The notes: generated by a model not told the origin, from the sequence alone. A DNA stretch of 41,305 nt from Saprospiraceae bacterium (GCA_029212405.1 JARGNR010000006.1:1-41305), one strand, 5' to 3'. Positions 8,820 through 16,366 are shown, counted from the first letter of the stretch. Numbers and translations are program-made.

Positions 8820-9707
8820 TTAATCCTCTGGAGCCATCACTTTCCAATGATCTCCAATTTTATATGTATTCATTCGTTGGATTGAAGAATTCCCATCTGG
8901 ATAATAACACACTTCTGTAACGATCATATGCTGATCACTGACTTTTTCTCTTTTAGGAAATGCTCTTTTTATTCCATTAAACTTAGGCATACCATTTTCC
9001 TGCAATGAACTTATGAATGCCATTTTCAATACTTCCGCTGTTTTTTGCACAATTTCTTCTCCAACGTTTTCCTTTTTCAACTTTGCCAGCATCAATTCAG
9101 CTTCCTTGGTAAAATCTTTACAGGACAATGCTTTTTCTATATTGTCTTCATTGTATGCTTCTTCCAATTGTACAATAGCTCCTTCAGGAGTTTTATCAGA
9201 TGGCAGAAAATAATCCTCTCCATAGTCTACATGAATACCTCCGAGGCTTCGATCAAAATTTTCTAAATCTTTGCCGGTATAATTGGATCTGATCGCGCGA
9301 ATTGTATACCCTCCTATCAGTCTTCCATTTTCAACAATCATCCAGTCAGAAATTAATTCACGATCAATACCTATTTTTTGACCAAATTTTACCGTCGTCA
9401 CATCTATCGGTTCATTTCCAACTACACCAAATAAATTCCCTTCCGCATCAAAACTCGGTTCTTTCAACCACAGATGTTCAACTTTTTGACCATCTACAAT
9501 TCTCACTTTTATAGATAAATAACTTTGGCCCGGTTTGGGATTTTGTAGGCATGCTTCAAAATAATGCAACGTTAGGTTTGCTTTTTCTATCGCCCAATTC
9601 ATTTTATCATCCGATGATTCGACATTGACCACGTCGGGTTCATCTTTTCTTTTTCGCACCTTACTAGCTGATTCCTTTTTACCAAATAACCATGAAAATA
9701 ATCCCAT
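8820..9707 (-). CDS. DUF2314 domain protein with MGLFSxLFGKK N-terminus
   Basis: This 295-residue protein begins MGLFSWLFGKK followed by a basic linker. A DUF2314 (YegJ-like) domain covers about residues 35-145: FEACLQNPKPGQSYLSIKVRI, VEHLWLKEPSFD, EPIDVTTVKFGQKIGIDRELISDWMIVENGRLIGGYTIRAI. A C-terminal domain (about 170-295) resembles small NTF2-like or lipoprotein-type folds and is otherwise unassigned. It has no true signal peptide; the short N-terminal amphipathic stretch could bind the membrane surface. DUF2314 has no settled function. The same leader motif starts the unrelated 337-residue protein near 30.8 kb. Confidence 0.8.
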   Translation of the reverse strand: MGLFSWLFGKKESASKVRKRKDEPDVVNVESSDDKMNWAIEKANLTLHYFEACLQNPKPGQSYLSIKVRIVDGQKVEHLWLKEPSFDAEGNLFGVVGNEPIDVTTVKFGQKIGIDRELISDWMIVENGRLIGGYTIRAIRSNYTGKDLENFDRSLGGIHVDYGEDYFLPSDKTPEGAIVQLEEAYNEDNIEKALSCKDFTKEAELMLAKLKKENVGEEIVQKTAEVLKMAFISSLQENGMPKFNGIKRAFPKREKVSDQHMIVTEVCYYPDGNSSIQRMNTYKIGDHWKVMAPED

Positions 9708-9764
9708 ACTTAATTCTTTTTTATGAGGTGATTTAAAAATAGCAAACGGTGTTATTCTATTGAA

Positions 9765-11051
9765 TTATGTGCACAGATCGATAACTTGCTGTGCTTGAAA
9801 TGCCCTCGAATGTTTTTTCAACGCATTGATAGATGTAACAAATGGTATACCGTTTAAAAAATTGTTCAATGATAGCTCAAGATAATCAAAAATAGCATCC
9901 TCTTCTTCTCTTTTGAATGCTTTTCCTGCAGCACATTCGTCTAGTACCGATGAAATTCTGCCTGCTCCAATGCAAATCACATTCTTCCTTGCTGCTAAAT
10001 ATTCAAACGTTTTTCCTGGGACAATATCTTCCCCTCTCGGTAAGATTAGAAGCAATACCGTTGATTTTAACATGTATTCAATCGCTTCTTCATGGGGCAC
10101 AGTAGAAACAAACTCGGTAGCTTCTCCCAAATGTTCCAACATATAATCTTTAATATCTTGAGAGACCATTCCTACCATTCGGAACAGAATGTTGGCATCT
10201 GGATATTTATTTATCAACCTTCCGAGTGCTTTAAAAAATATTTGTGGTTCATAATGATTCGACATGGTACCGGTATAAGTAACCACAAATTGATCCCCCA
10301 GTTGTTCAGGAACCGTGACATTCTCAAAATCCTCTTCATCGTATCCATTGGTAATGATAGAAAACTTATCTTCCAGTTGTTGATTTGTTTTTGATAGAAA
10401 AGAGGCTTGAGTTTTGGGTCCTACCACTATAATATGATCAGCCTTTTCTACTACTGCTTTTTCATAATTCAAATTAATGCGGTGAGACCAAGCAGTATGC
10501 TGCAGAAGACCATAATAGTAAATATCCGTCCACGGATCTCTAAAATCCACGATCCAATTCATTTGATTGCCCAGTTTTTGTTTCAGTTTCAATCCGATCA
10601 ATTGTGTAGAATGTGGTGGAGAAGTAGTGATTATGTGCTTGATATTAAACTGGTTTATCAACTCCAACGCCCTTTTGTATGCATACCTATTCCAACCTTT
10701 TCTAGGATCTGGAATAAATATGTTACTTCGAATAAAATTTACTGCTTTTTGTTTCCAGTTTGCGTTATCAACATTTGAAAATCCCGCAGTCGGCACGTTT
10801 GATTTTCCCACCAACTTTGAATAATAATTGATGGGTTCGAATGAATTAGTAGTATGTACATGGATCGCTGGATGCACATCCTCTGTAAGGCTATCATCTA
10901 CTGCTAAATAACTTGCTTTTTGTGGGTCTACCGTCAATACATGTACTTCGATATTTTGGTACGCCATATACTTGGTCAGTTTCAACCAACGTTGTACACC
11001 AGCCCCTCCACTAGGAGGCCAATAATAGGATATAATCAATACTTTACCCAT
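9765..11051 (-). CDS. GT4-type glycosyltransferase
   Basis: This 428-residue protein has a GT-B layout. The N-terminal domain opens KVLIISYYWPPSGGAGVQRW with the glycine-rich acceptor-side loop. The C-terminal domain has TYTGTMSNHYEPQIFFKAL and the sugar-nucleotide-binding region PGKTFEYLAARKNVICIG, whose Glu corresponds to the family's E-x(7)-E region. It resembles transferases of exopolysaccharide or surface-glycan pathways. No other polysaccharide genes surround it, so it is an isolated transferase. It is cytosolic or loosely bound to the inner membrane. Confidence 0.85.
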   Translation of the reverse strand: MGKVLIISYYWPPSGGAGVQRWLKLTKYMAYQNIEVHVLTVDPQKASYLAVDDSLTEDVHPAIHVHTTNSFEPINYYSKLVGKSNVPTAGFSNVDNANWKQKAVNFIRSNIFIPDPRKGWNRYAYKRALELINQFNIKHIITTSPPHSTQLIGLKLKQKLGNQMNWIVDFRDPWTDIYYYGLLQHTAWSHRINLNYEKAVVEKADHIIVVGPKTQASFLSKTNQQLEDKFSIITNGYDEEDFENVTVPEQLGDQFVVTYTGTMSNHYEPQIFFKALGRLINKYPDANILFRMVGMVSQDIKDYMLEHLGEATEFVSTVPHEEAIEYMLKSTVLLLILPRGEDIVPGKTFEYLAARKNVICIGAGRISSVLDECAAGKAFKREEEDAIFDYLELSLNNFLNGIPFVTSINALKKHSRAFQAQQVIDLCT

Positions 11052-11213
11052 GTACTATTTACAGAATTTAAAATAGAACGATTCAATTACCTGCGAAAAT
11101 AGTTTAATATTTAAACGCAGCTTAACGTCTGGGGCTAATAATCAGAAAATAATATTCGCACCATATAGAAGTTTAGTTCAATCGTGACGAATTTTCAAGC
11201 TGCTTTTCCGCAA

Positions 11214-11723
11214 TCAGATTTCTTCCCCATTATGATGCAAAGACTTTATTCCGACATTCCCTCTCCTATCAATAGAAACCAACACATCAATTTCACCAAC
11301 TATTTTTTCAATCACTTTACCTGTTCCTTTTTGTACAAAATAACTTTCAATCCCATACTCAATATTGATTAATTTGGAGCGATTATATTTGACCTTTCCC
11401 TTTATAAAGAGTCCCTCTCGAAATGGAGTGCTGGAAATCGCTGTTGCATGGCCTATCCCATCAATAACCTCCAATTTTACGTAGATATTTTGACCGGTTT
11501 TTAAACTACTTCCGGTATGCGATACAGAATCCATATGAATCCTACTGATTTCATAGTTTAAGACTACATAATCTCCTCTGAATAAATCACGTGGATCAAC
11601 TGGTGCACTTTTTAAATATATCGCCGTTCCTGAAATTAGTGGAATGAGCTTAAAACCTATGAAACCAATTAAAACCACTGCCCAAAAAATAAGCAATCCG
11701 ACTACATGTTTTCTATTAATCAT
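11214..11723 (-). CDS. GDYXXLXY domain protein
   Basis: This 169-residue protein has an N-terminal membrane helix (about 7-30). The diagnostic motif GDYVVLNY is at residues 50-57, preceded by DPRDLFR, and a beta-rich periplasmic domain follows. It overlaps the end of the DUF2157 gene by 8 nt, the conserved arrangement of these two families, so translation is probably coupled and the products probably act together in the inner membrane. The biochemical function of the pair is not known. Confidence 0.9.
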   Translation of the reverse strand: MINRKHVVGLLIFWAVVLIGFIGFKLIPLISGTAIYLKSAPVDPRDLFRGDYVVLNYEISRIHMDSVSHTGSSLKTGQNIYVKLEVIDGIGHATAISSTPFREGLFIKGKVKYNRSKLINIEYGIESYFVQKGTGKVIEKIVGEIDVLVSIDRRGNVGIKSLHHNGEEI

Positions 11724-12912
11724 CTTCTAATATTTCATTTGCAGTCGATTTAAAACTATCTCGAATACTTCGTCTCTTTTTTTCAAACCGTATAGAGCCA
11801 ACAAGCAACAAGATTCCAAATAACATCCAAGTAAAACCACTATCCAAATAATCAGAAAAGAAATCAAAAAACTTGAAAAATATAAAAAAGAATATTCCAA
11901 AGGAAGCAATATTCACCAATTTCATATCCTTTCGAGCATACCCAACTCTATATAATACTATAACCAACCCAACGAATAAAACATTAAAAATTAACCAAAA
12001 AATATAATAAGAAAATGCATACCCGATCGTTAAATTAAATAAGAACATTGCAGATAAAATTCCAGCCGCCACTCTATTTTCAAGCACATTGGTTTCAGAT
12101 TTTGAAGGATTGTATTTATAGTTCACTCCCAACATGACCAATATAAGTCCGAACAACAAGACGATTTGAAATAAATCAATGGTTAAATCTTCGCTTTCTT
12201 GGATTCCTAAATGCAGAAACTGAAACGTGAAAATGAAAAGTATACAAATAGTCAAAAAGATGCCAATGAGTCTCATCGTTCTGGCTATCTTATGAAAGCG
12301 ATCTGAAAAATAGTGCAAGCTTCCTAAGGAAAATAGAAACACTCCAAAAACCTGATAAAAAAAGATCATCATAGATATGTTTCCATCTTCCAATTGCTCC
12401 ATGTCATGAATGAGCAAGGAATTGTACCAAATACAAAAAACTACACAACTCAAAAACGTAATTAAAGCCGATTGAAAGATGTACATCAAAGGAATTATTC
12501 CTACCAACCATAAGAAAAGCAAATACGAAGCATGTGCTTGAACATTATAAATCTGAGCAATCAGAAAGATGGAAGCTCCAAATAAAATTCCTCCTAATAA
12601 TACTAACGCATGCCCAGTCTTTGGAAATGTTTTCTTTTGAAACCCTAAATCATAACCCACGTAGATCGAACCTCCCGTAGCCGCCAGTAACAGGAGTATT
12701 TTTATAATATCTCCCATACCATCCCAATTCGCAGCAATGATCCAAATCACACCGATCCCCAAAAAGATCGAACCCAATACAGATATTATGGATAAAAAGC
12801 GATTACTGCTTTGTTCTTGAACAGCTTGATTGATATCCGCTCGCATAGCATTCGCTTGCGTATCATTTATCAGTCCTTCTGAAAGCCATTTATGGATTAA
12901 ATCGTTTTCCAT
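11716..12912 (-). CDS. DUF2157 multi-pass membrane protein
   Basis: This 398-residue protein has a soluble N-terminal helix pair (about 1-38, ENDLIHKWLSEGLINDTQANAM) typical of DUF2157, then roughly ten hydrophobic segments from residue 42 to 370. The first membrane segment, GSIFLGIGVIWIIAANW, matches the family pattern closely. It ends in a short polar tail that overlaps the GDYXXLXY gene. Inference: the two form one inner-membrane unit. The upstream 330 nt are very AT-rich and hold no other gene. Confidence 0.9.
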   Translation of the reverse strand: MENDLIHKWLSEGLINDTQANAMRADINQAVQEQSSNRFLSIISVLGSIFLGIGVIWIIAANWDGMGDIIKILLLLAATGGSIYVGYDLGFQKKTFPKTGHALVLLGGILFGASIFLIAQIYNVQAHASYLLFLWLVGIIPLMYIFQSALITFLSCVVFCIWYNSLLIHDMEQLEDGNISMMIFFYQVFGVFLFSLGSLHYFSDRFHKIARTMRLIGIFLTICILFIFTFQFLHLGIQESEDLTIDLFQIVLLFGLILVMLGVNYKYNPSKSETNVLENRVAAGILSAMFLFNLTIGYAFSYYIFWLIFNVLFVGLVIVLYRVGYARKDMKLVNIASFGIFFFIFFKFFDFFSDYLDSGFTWMLFGILLLVGSIRFEKKRRSIRDSFKSTANEILEDD

Positions 12913-13242
12913 GGAGAGTTATTTTATCTTTAATTGTAATACGTTTATAGCAATAATAAATACCAATATACGAAACAAAAAATTAGCATCTCTTCATCAA
13001 ATTGCATTTGCTTCAATTCATTTTTCATCAAAAAAGTACCAGTTTAGTATAAAGTAAAAATAAAATTATTGGACAATAACCTATACTACATAGACTTTTA
13101 AATTAATCATATAGTATATTATTTAAATTTATATATCACTGTTATTCAATATTTTAATCCTACATATAATTATTCAGTCAACATTTTATTAGAAACAACA
13201 TATAGCAAGCATTGAGTTTTATTTATTTTTTTGCTGACAAAC
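12913..13242. other. Extremely AT-rich intergenic spacer
   Basis: No gene was found. The stretch from about 13060 to 13230 is almost entirely A and T with no reading frame. It separates the minus-strand DUF2157 operon from the plus-strand leader and tRNA array, and must contain the DUF2157 promoter, which I could not locate with confidence. Confidence 0.5.
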
Positions 13243-13273
13243 TTGTGACAATTCGAAAATCTATCTATGTTTG
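13243..13273 (+). promoter_or_regulatory. Bacteroidota-type promoter for the leader RNA
   Basis: TTG at 13243-13245 and TATGTTTG at 13266-13273 are separated by 20 nt. This fits the Bacteroidota sigma-A consensus (TTTG, 19-21 nt, TAnnTTTG) almost exactly. Transcription would start near 13280, a few nucleotides before or at the leader ORF, which would then have a very short or absent 5' UTR. Confidence 0.7.
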
Positions 13274-13281
13274 CATTCGAA

Positions 13282-13356
13282 ATGAAAATAACACACAACA
13301 TACCGTCAACTTCCTTTAGTTCGTTCTGCAGCACGATTGCGAGAGCTATGGGATAG
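13282..13356 (+). CDS. 24-residue leader peptide of a transcription attenuator
   Basis: ATG at 13282 lies just after the promoter; the frame stops at TAG 13354-13356. The centre of the peptide is STSFSSFCST: five Ser using five different codons, two Phe, one Cys and three Thr in all, plus one Ile after it. The last codons, GCG AGA GCT (Ala-Arg-Ala), lie exactly in the strand that can pair with the terminator arm. This is the arrangement of an amino-acid-responsive leader peptide: a ribosome finishing the peptide covers that strand, while a ribosome stalled upstream leaves it free. No biosynthetic gene follows on the plus strand; the next plus-strand features are tRNAs. It has no membrane segment and no sign of a function as a protein. 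Confidence 0.6.
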   Translation: MKITHNIPSTSFSSFCSTIARAMG

Positions 13357-13390
13357 TATGTTCACTAAAATATATTCAAAAGCTCTTGCA
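13338..13390 (+). promoter_or_regulatory. Antiterminator hairpin competing with the terminator
   Basis: TGCGAGAGCT at 13338-13347 pairs with AGCTCTTGCA at 13381-13390: 10 bp with one G-U pair. The second strand is also the left arm of the terminator, so the two structures exclude each other. The first strand is the end of the leader ORF. This coupling of coding strand and antiterminator is direct evidence of attenuation. Confidence 0.65.
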
Positions 13391-13411
13391 TTCACTTGCA
13401 AGGGCTTTTTT
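13378..13411 (+). terminator. Rho-independent terminator of the attenuator
   Basis: The arm AAAAGCTCTTGCA at 13378-13390 pairs with TGCAAGGGCTTTT at 13397-13409 (one G-U) around a 6-nt loop, and is followed directly by a run of T. It lies 22 nt after the leader stop codon, the usual spacing of an attenuator. Confidence 0.8.
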
Positions 13412-13566
13412 TATTTAATCAATTATCACATGAAACACATACATATTTTTAGAATTAGTTGTTGGTCCTGACCTAAATTAATCATCCATAAATCTAAGGC
13501 ATTAAACACTTGAGAATATCATGATCCTGTCATCGATATTTCAGAATTTCTATGCCCAAAAATGAT

Positions 13567-13639
13567 GGTGACGTAGCTCAATTGGTAGAGCGTCAGTGTG
13601 AAGAACTGAAGGCAGTTGGTTCGAGTCCAATCGTCACCG
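13567..13639 (+). tRNA. tRNA-like gene, anticodon GAA by position (Phe-like), copy 1
   Basis: It folds as a 73-nt cloverleaf: acceptor GGTGACG/CGTCACC, U8, a D-arm with GG in the loop (GCTC/GAGC), anticodon stem TCAGT/ACTGA and T-arm GTTGG/CCAAT with loop TTCGAGT. The anticodon loop is GTGAAGA, giving GAA (Phe) by position, but position 32 is G and 37 is G where Phe tRNAs carry C or U and A. Isotype is therefore uncertain. CCA is not encoded. Confidence 0.75.
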
Positions 13640-13648
13640 CTATATGTT

Positions 13649-13733
13649 GGAAAGTAAAGTCAGAAGGCGTGATAACTGCCCTAGTAGCGGTTGTATCTCA
13701 TGAAGATATGTGGTTCGAGTCCACTGCTTTCCC
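13649..13733 (+). tRNA. Degenerate class II tRNA-like gene, UAG anticodon by position (Leu-like), copy 1
   Basis: Acceptor GGAAAGT/GCTTTCC, anticodon stem ACTGC/GCGGT, a long variable arm (TATCT/AGATA) and T-loop TTCGAGT make this a class II tRNA. The anticodon loop CCTAGTA gives UAG (Leu, CUA codons), but U33 is C and position 37 is T. Position 8 is A instead of U, and the D-stem pairs poorly. It may be a pseudogene or an atypical mobile-element tRNA. Confidence 0.55.
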
Positions 13734-13738
13734 ATTTT

Positions 13739-13814
13739 GGCTGTATACCCAATATTGGCCTTGGGGTAGGTCTGCAAAACCTATTGAATATCAGTTCGAT
13801 TCTGATTACAGCCT
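13739..13814 (+). tRNA. tRNA-Cys(GCA), copy 1
   Basis: This is the most canonical member: acceptor GGCTGTA/TACAGCC, U8, D-stem CCCA/TGGG, anticodon stem TAGGT/ACCTA with loop CTGCAAA (U33, anticodon GCA, A37), T-arm ATCAG/CTGAT with TTCGATT. The discriminator is U, as expected for Cys. CCA is not encoded. Confidence 0.85.
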
Positions 13815-13877
13815 CACATATTTTTTATAACCTGTGTTCGAAGATTATTGTAAAATCAAATTAAACTCAGGTGAATT

Positions 13878-13961
13878 GGAAGGTAGCATGCAATGGTGCA
13901 TAAGCGGTCTTGAAAACCGTGCCATCTACTATGGATGAGGGTTCGATTCCTTTACCTTCCG
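13878..13961 (+). tRNA. tRNA-Ser(UGA), copy 1 (intact)
   Basis: Acceptor GGAAGGT/ACCTTCC is a perfect 7 bp, the anticodon stem is GCGGT/ACCGT with loop CTTGAAA (anticodon TGA, A37), the variable arm is long (CATC/GATG) and the T-loop is TTCGATT. The discriminator is G, as expected for Ser. Position 8 is A, unlike nearly all cellular tRNAs, and the T-stem relies on several G-U pairs. Confidence 0.75.
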
Positions 13962-13966
13962 CTTTT

Positions 13967-14039
13967 GGTGACGTAGCTCAATTGGTAGAGCGTCAGTGTG
14001 AAGAACTGAAGGCAGTTGGTTCGAGTCCAATCGTCACCG
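13967..14039 (+). tRNA. tRNA-like gene, anticodon GAA by position (Phe-like), copy 2
   Basis: Identical to the gene at 13567, 400 bp upstream, with the same unusual anticodon loop. It begins 5 nt after the first cassette's tRNA-Ser, showing the duplication junction GCTTTT-GGTGACG. Confidence 0.75.
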
Positions 14040-14048
14040 CTATATGTT

Positions 14049-14133
14049 GGAAAGTAAAGTCAGAAGGCGTGATAACTGCCCTAGTAGCGGTTGTATCTCA
14101 TGAAGATATGTGGTTCGAGTCCACTGCTTTCCC
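14049..14133 (+). tRNA. Degenerate class II tRNA-like gene (Leu-like, UAG), copy 2
   Basis: Identical to the gene at 13649, including C33, T37 and A8. Keeping the odd bases in both copies says only that the duplication is recent. Confidence 0.55.
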
Positions 14134-14138
14134 ATTTT

Positions 14139-14214
14139 GGCTGTATACCCAATATTGGCCTTGGGGTAGGTCTGCAAAACCTATTGAATATCAGTTCGAT
14201 TCTGATTACAGCCT
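14139..14214 (+). tRNA. tRNA-Cys(GCA), copy 2
   Basis: Identical to the tRNA-Cys at 13739, with all canonical features kept. This window therefore encodes two tRNA-Cys genes. Confidence 0.85.
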
Positions 14215-14277
14215 CACATATTTTTTATAACCTGTGTTCGAAGATTATTGTAAAATCAAATTAAACTCAGGTGAATT

Positions 14278-14349
14278 GGAAGGTAGCATGCAATGGTGCA
14301 TAAGCGGTCTTGAAAACCGTGCCATCTATTACGGATGAGGGTTCGATTC
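14278..14349 (+). pseudogene. tRNA-Ser(UGA), copy 2, split inside the T-arm
   Basis: The 5' part (acceptor strand, D-arm, anticodon loop CTTGAAA, variable arm and T-loop TTCGATT) is intact. After GTTCGATTC the sequence departs from copy 1. The missing 3' acceptor strand reappears at about 14536-14551 as TTAACCTTCCGCTTTT, which matches TTTACCTTCCGCTTTT of copy 1. A 190-bp element separates the halves, so no acceptor stem forms without removing it. Confidence 0.75.
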
Positions 14350-14539
14350 TTAGAAGCCAATTAAAACCATATGTTAAGATGATTTATATGTGCTTGATTC
14401 TCAAATTGAAACGCTTTCAGAAGAGCATAGCCAAAGCTATGGCAAGAAAAAAATGTCAAAAGTTGAGGATCAATGACATGTATCCCGTCAAGTCGGGACA
14501 GGATAGGAATTAATACTATGTTTTTAAATGGCTTCTTAA
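14350..14539. mobile_element. 190-bp inverted-repeat (MITE-like) element in tRNA-Ser copy 2
   Basis: The ends are imperfect inverted repeats of 22-23 bp: the left begins TTAGAAGCCA at 14350, the right ends TGGCTTCTTAA at 14539, and they pair with one indel and two mismatches. Inside are two further hairpins, CATAGC/GCTATG and TCCCG/CGGGA. It contains no reading frame of useful size. A non-autonomous element or long palindromic repeat is most likely. A clear target-site duplication is not visible, and about four tRNA bases appear lost or altered at the junction. Confidence 0.6.
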
Positions 14540-14621
14540 CCTTCCGCTTTTATCGGTCGTTGTCTTTTTCCAAGCACTCCCTTCTTTCTCAAAAAAAAGT
14601 TCAAGTAGATACCTCGACCAC

Positions 14622-15602
14622 CTACAATTTCACTCTCCCCCAAACCGCCAAATGATCCGAAGTACTGTACGGCAACACCCTCGATTCAATTCCCTCAACC
14701 CTACCTCGATAGAATATATAATCCAAGGTGAGAAAGGGAAAAGGAACCGTTTGAATATTTGGAAAATTAAACCCTAATCCTTTCCCTTCCAAAGTAAATA
14801 AATCGTTCCATTCCGTGCGCATTTCGCGGTACAATGGCTCCACCTTCATGGTATTTAAATCTCCAGCAATGATGTGAGGTAGATTAGGAAATTGAATTTT
14901 AAGTTTTTCATTCAGTTCGTAATACTGTTGCTTTCTCCTCTGGTTTACCTTTTTATAATAATGAAAAAACCGATCGCTATTTTCAACAGCTAAGGCTGGC
15001 GAAGCCAAATGAGTATTCACTACAACGATTGACTTTTTGCCCAATGTTAATTCATTAATTTGACTTACTGGAAGTGAATTGGTATTGTATAAAAATGAAC
15101 TGGAACGTATTGGAAATTTAGACAAAATACCCATTCCGTGACTTCCACCATGGATAAATAGTTTCTTGTATTTGTATTTATTGTACACCTTCTTTTTCAA
15201 CGCTGCATCCCAATGAGAAGTGAGTTCTTGAACCAAAACAATATCCGCATCAATAGATTCTATCTCCTTGAGAATAGCCTTCTTATACTTATTTTTAAAA
15301 AACAGATTGTATGTCAATATGGTTAGATCATCCTTCGTATTTTCGCTTGAACTTATTCCTATTCGTTGACCTTGATCATACACCCAAGACACAAAAAATA
15401 AAATGGACATCAAAAACAAGCACCTATGAAGAATAGTCCATTTCTTTTTTCTAATAATCCAAGCTATAAAAAGACCTGTGATAATATAAAACCAAAGTAA
15501 AATTCCATACCCAATTCCTACTATATAATGATGATTACCAAACAGTATAACCAGCCCAACAATCAAATAAATAATCGACACCCATTTTTTTATTTGAATC
15601 AT
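14622..15602 (-). CDS. Endonuclease/exonuclease/phosphatase (EEP) family protein, membrane-anchored
   Basis: This 326-residue protein has about three N-terminal membrane helices (7-24, 28-50, 58-76), then an EEP catalytic domain. The visible active-site residues are Asn99 (LTYNLFF), Glu126 (DIVLVQE), His198 (VNTHLA), Asp248 and Asn250 (AGDLN), Asp294 (TLDYIF) and the terminal Asp316-His317 (STSDHLAVWG). This is a complete Mg-dependent phosphodiesterase set. The helices place the catalytic domain on a membrane, as in many Bacteroidota homologues. The substrate could be DNA, a phospholipid or an inositol phosphate. It ends convergently with the tRNA array. Confidence 0.9.
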   Translation of the reverse strand: MIQIKKWVSIIYLIVGLVILFGNHHYIVGIGYGILLWFYIITGLFIAWIIRKKKWTILHRCLFLMSILFFVSWVYDQGQRIGISSSENTKDDLTILTYNLFFKNKYKKAILKEIESIDADIVLVQELTSHWDAALKKKVYNKYKYKKLFIHGGSHGMGILSKFPIRSSSFLYNTNSLPVSQINELTLGKKSIVVVNTHLASPALAVENSDRFFHYYKKVNQRRKQQYYELNEKLKIQFPNLPHIIAGDLNTMKVEPLYREMRTEWNDLFTLEGKGLGFNFPNIQTVPFPFLTLDYIFYRGRVEGIESRVLPYSTSDHLAVWGRVKL

Positions 15603-15676
15603 TGTTCCACTTTTACTCCAGAAAGAACGAATGCATTCAAGAAAAATGTCTTATAGCTCTAAGTTTTTAGTACACC

Positions 15677-16366
15677 TTACTTAAATGTCGATCGCAGCAG
15701 ATCATATTTTTTATCGTCAACAGCTATAGCACTCTTAAAATCAAGATTTAAATGGTTTTCAATAACAATACCATTTTCCACCTGTGTAATCCCAATTTCA
15801 ATAGTTTTACCCATTAAATGCAAAGTCGTTTCTAATGGTTCTGCATTAATTAAAAAAGAAGGCAGTGGGAAATGAGAAGGATAATTTGGAAAATCCTCAG
15901 ACACAAACATTTCTACAGCAGGTGAACCACTGGAAGGTGAATTCATTATGACTTTAAAACATTCTTTTCCAACTATTTCTTTGGTAACATCCCTTTGAAT
16001 TACGAATTGATTTTTTAGAAATGATTGCTCTTCCGAACTTAATGCTTCTGCTTCTTCATCCTTATAGGGGAATGTTGTATTTACGTATAATTTTGAACCT
16101 TCAAGAATATAAAATGCAATCGGTTCTTTATCAGAATTGTATTGAATAATCTCTTTTTTATGTTGACTAGTGCGAATACAATAAGTGTATTTATCATTAA
16201 AATATACTTCTTTCTCATATTTGGGACGCATCATTTCTGTCATCACATTTTGTTCACTCTTCATTTGAATTTTAATGTAGTTGTATACATCATTTTGGGC
16301 AAGCACATTCATAGAAAAGAGAAAAACTGAAAGAATTGCAACGAAAAAAGTACAGGAGTTTCTCAT
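15677..16366 (-). CDS. Secreted or periplasmic protein, unknown function
   Basis: This 229-residue protein has a clean signal peptide (residues 1-23, ending NVLAQ). The mature part is beta-rich, and the core KEIVGKECFKVIMNS followed by VEMFVSEDFPNYP resembles GLPGLI or DUF4412-type Bacteroidota periplasmic proteins, a weak similarity from memory. There are no catalytic motifs. It is the last of three minus-strand genes with separate spacers, so no operon is evident. Confidence 0.7.
   Translation of the reverse strand: MRNSCTFFVAILSVFLFSMNVLAQNDVYNYIKIQMKSEQNVMTEMMRPKYEKEVYFNDKYTYCIRTSQHKKEIIQYNSDKEPIAFYILEGSKLYVNTTFPYKDEEAEALSSEEQSFLKNQFVIQRDVTKEIVGKECFKVIMNSPSSGSPAVEMFVSEDFPNYPSHFPLPSFLINAEPLETTLHLMGKTIEIGITQVENGIVIENHLNLDFKSAIAVDDKKYDLLRSTFK

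Larger units (their letters stand above)
13567..14349 (+). repeat. Tandem duplication of a four-tRNA cassette, period 400 bp
   Basis: The block starting at 13567 recurs at 13967 with an exact 400-bp offset. The second copy is the same through the first three tRNAs and most of tRNA-Ser; the differences I see are two bases in the Ser variable loop (near 14329 and 14332). It departs after 14349, where an inserted element begins. Spacers between tRNAs are duplicated too, so this is a recent segmental duplication and not convergent tRNA similarity. Confidence 0.9.

Noticed and set aside
13552-13830. 92-codon plus-strand reading frame, repeated as a longer frame at 13910-14230
   Set aside because: Both frames translate straight through the tRNA cassette; their identity is explained by the 400-bp duplication of tRNA genes, not by a protein family.
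14350-14539. Self-splicing intron in tRNA-Ser
   Set aside because: Bacterial tRNA introns sit in the anticodon loop; this is in the T-arm, too short for a group I or II core, and the ends are simple inverted repeats.
13567-14620. Prophage marked by the tRNA array
   Set aside because: No integrase, terminase, portal or tail genes lie near the array; the VgrG/PAAR pair is 24 kb away and belongs to an injection-system module.
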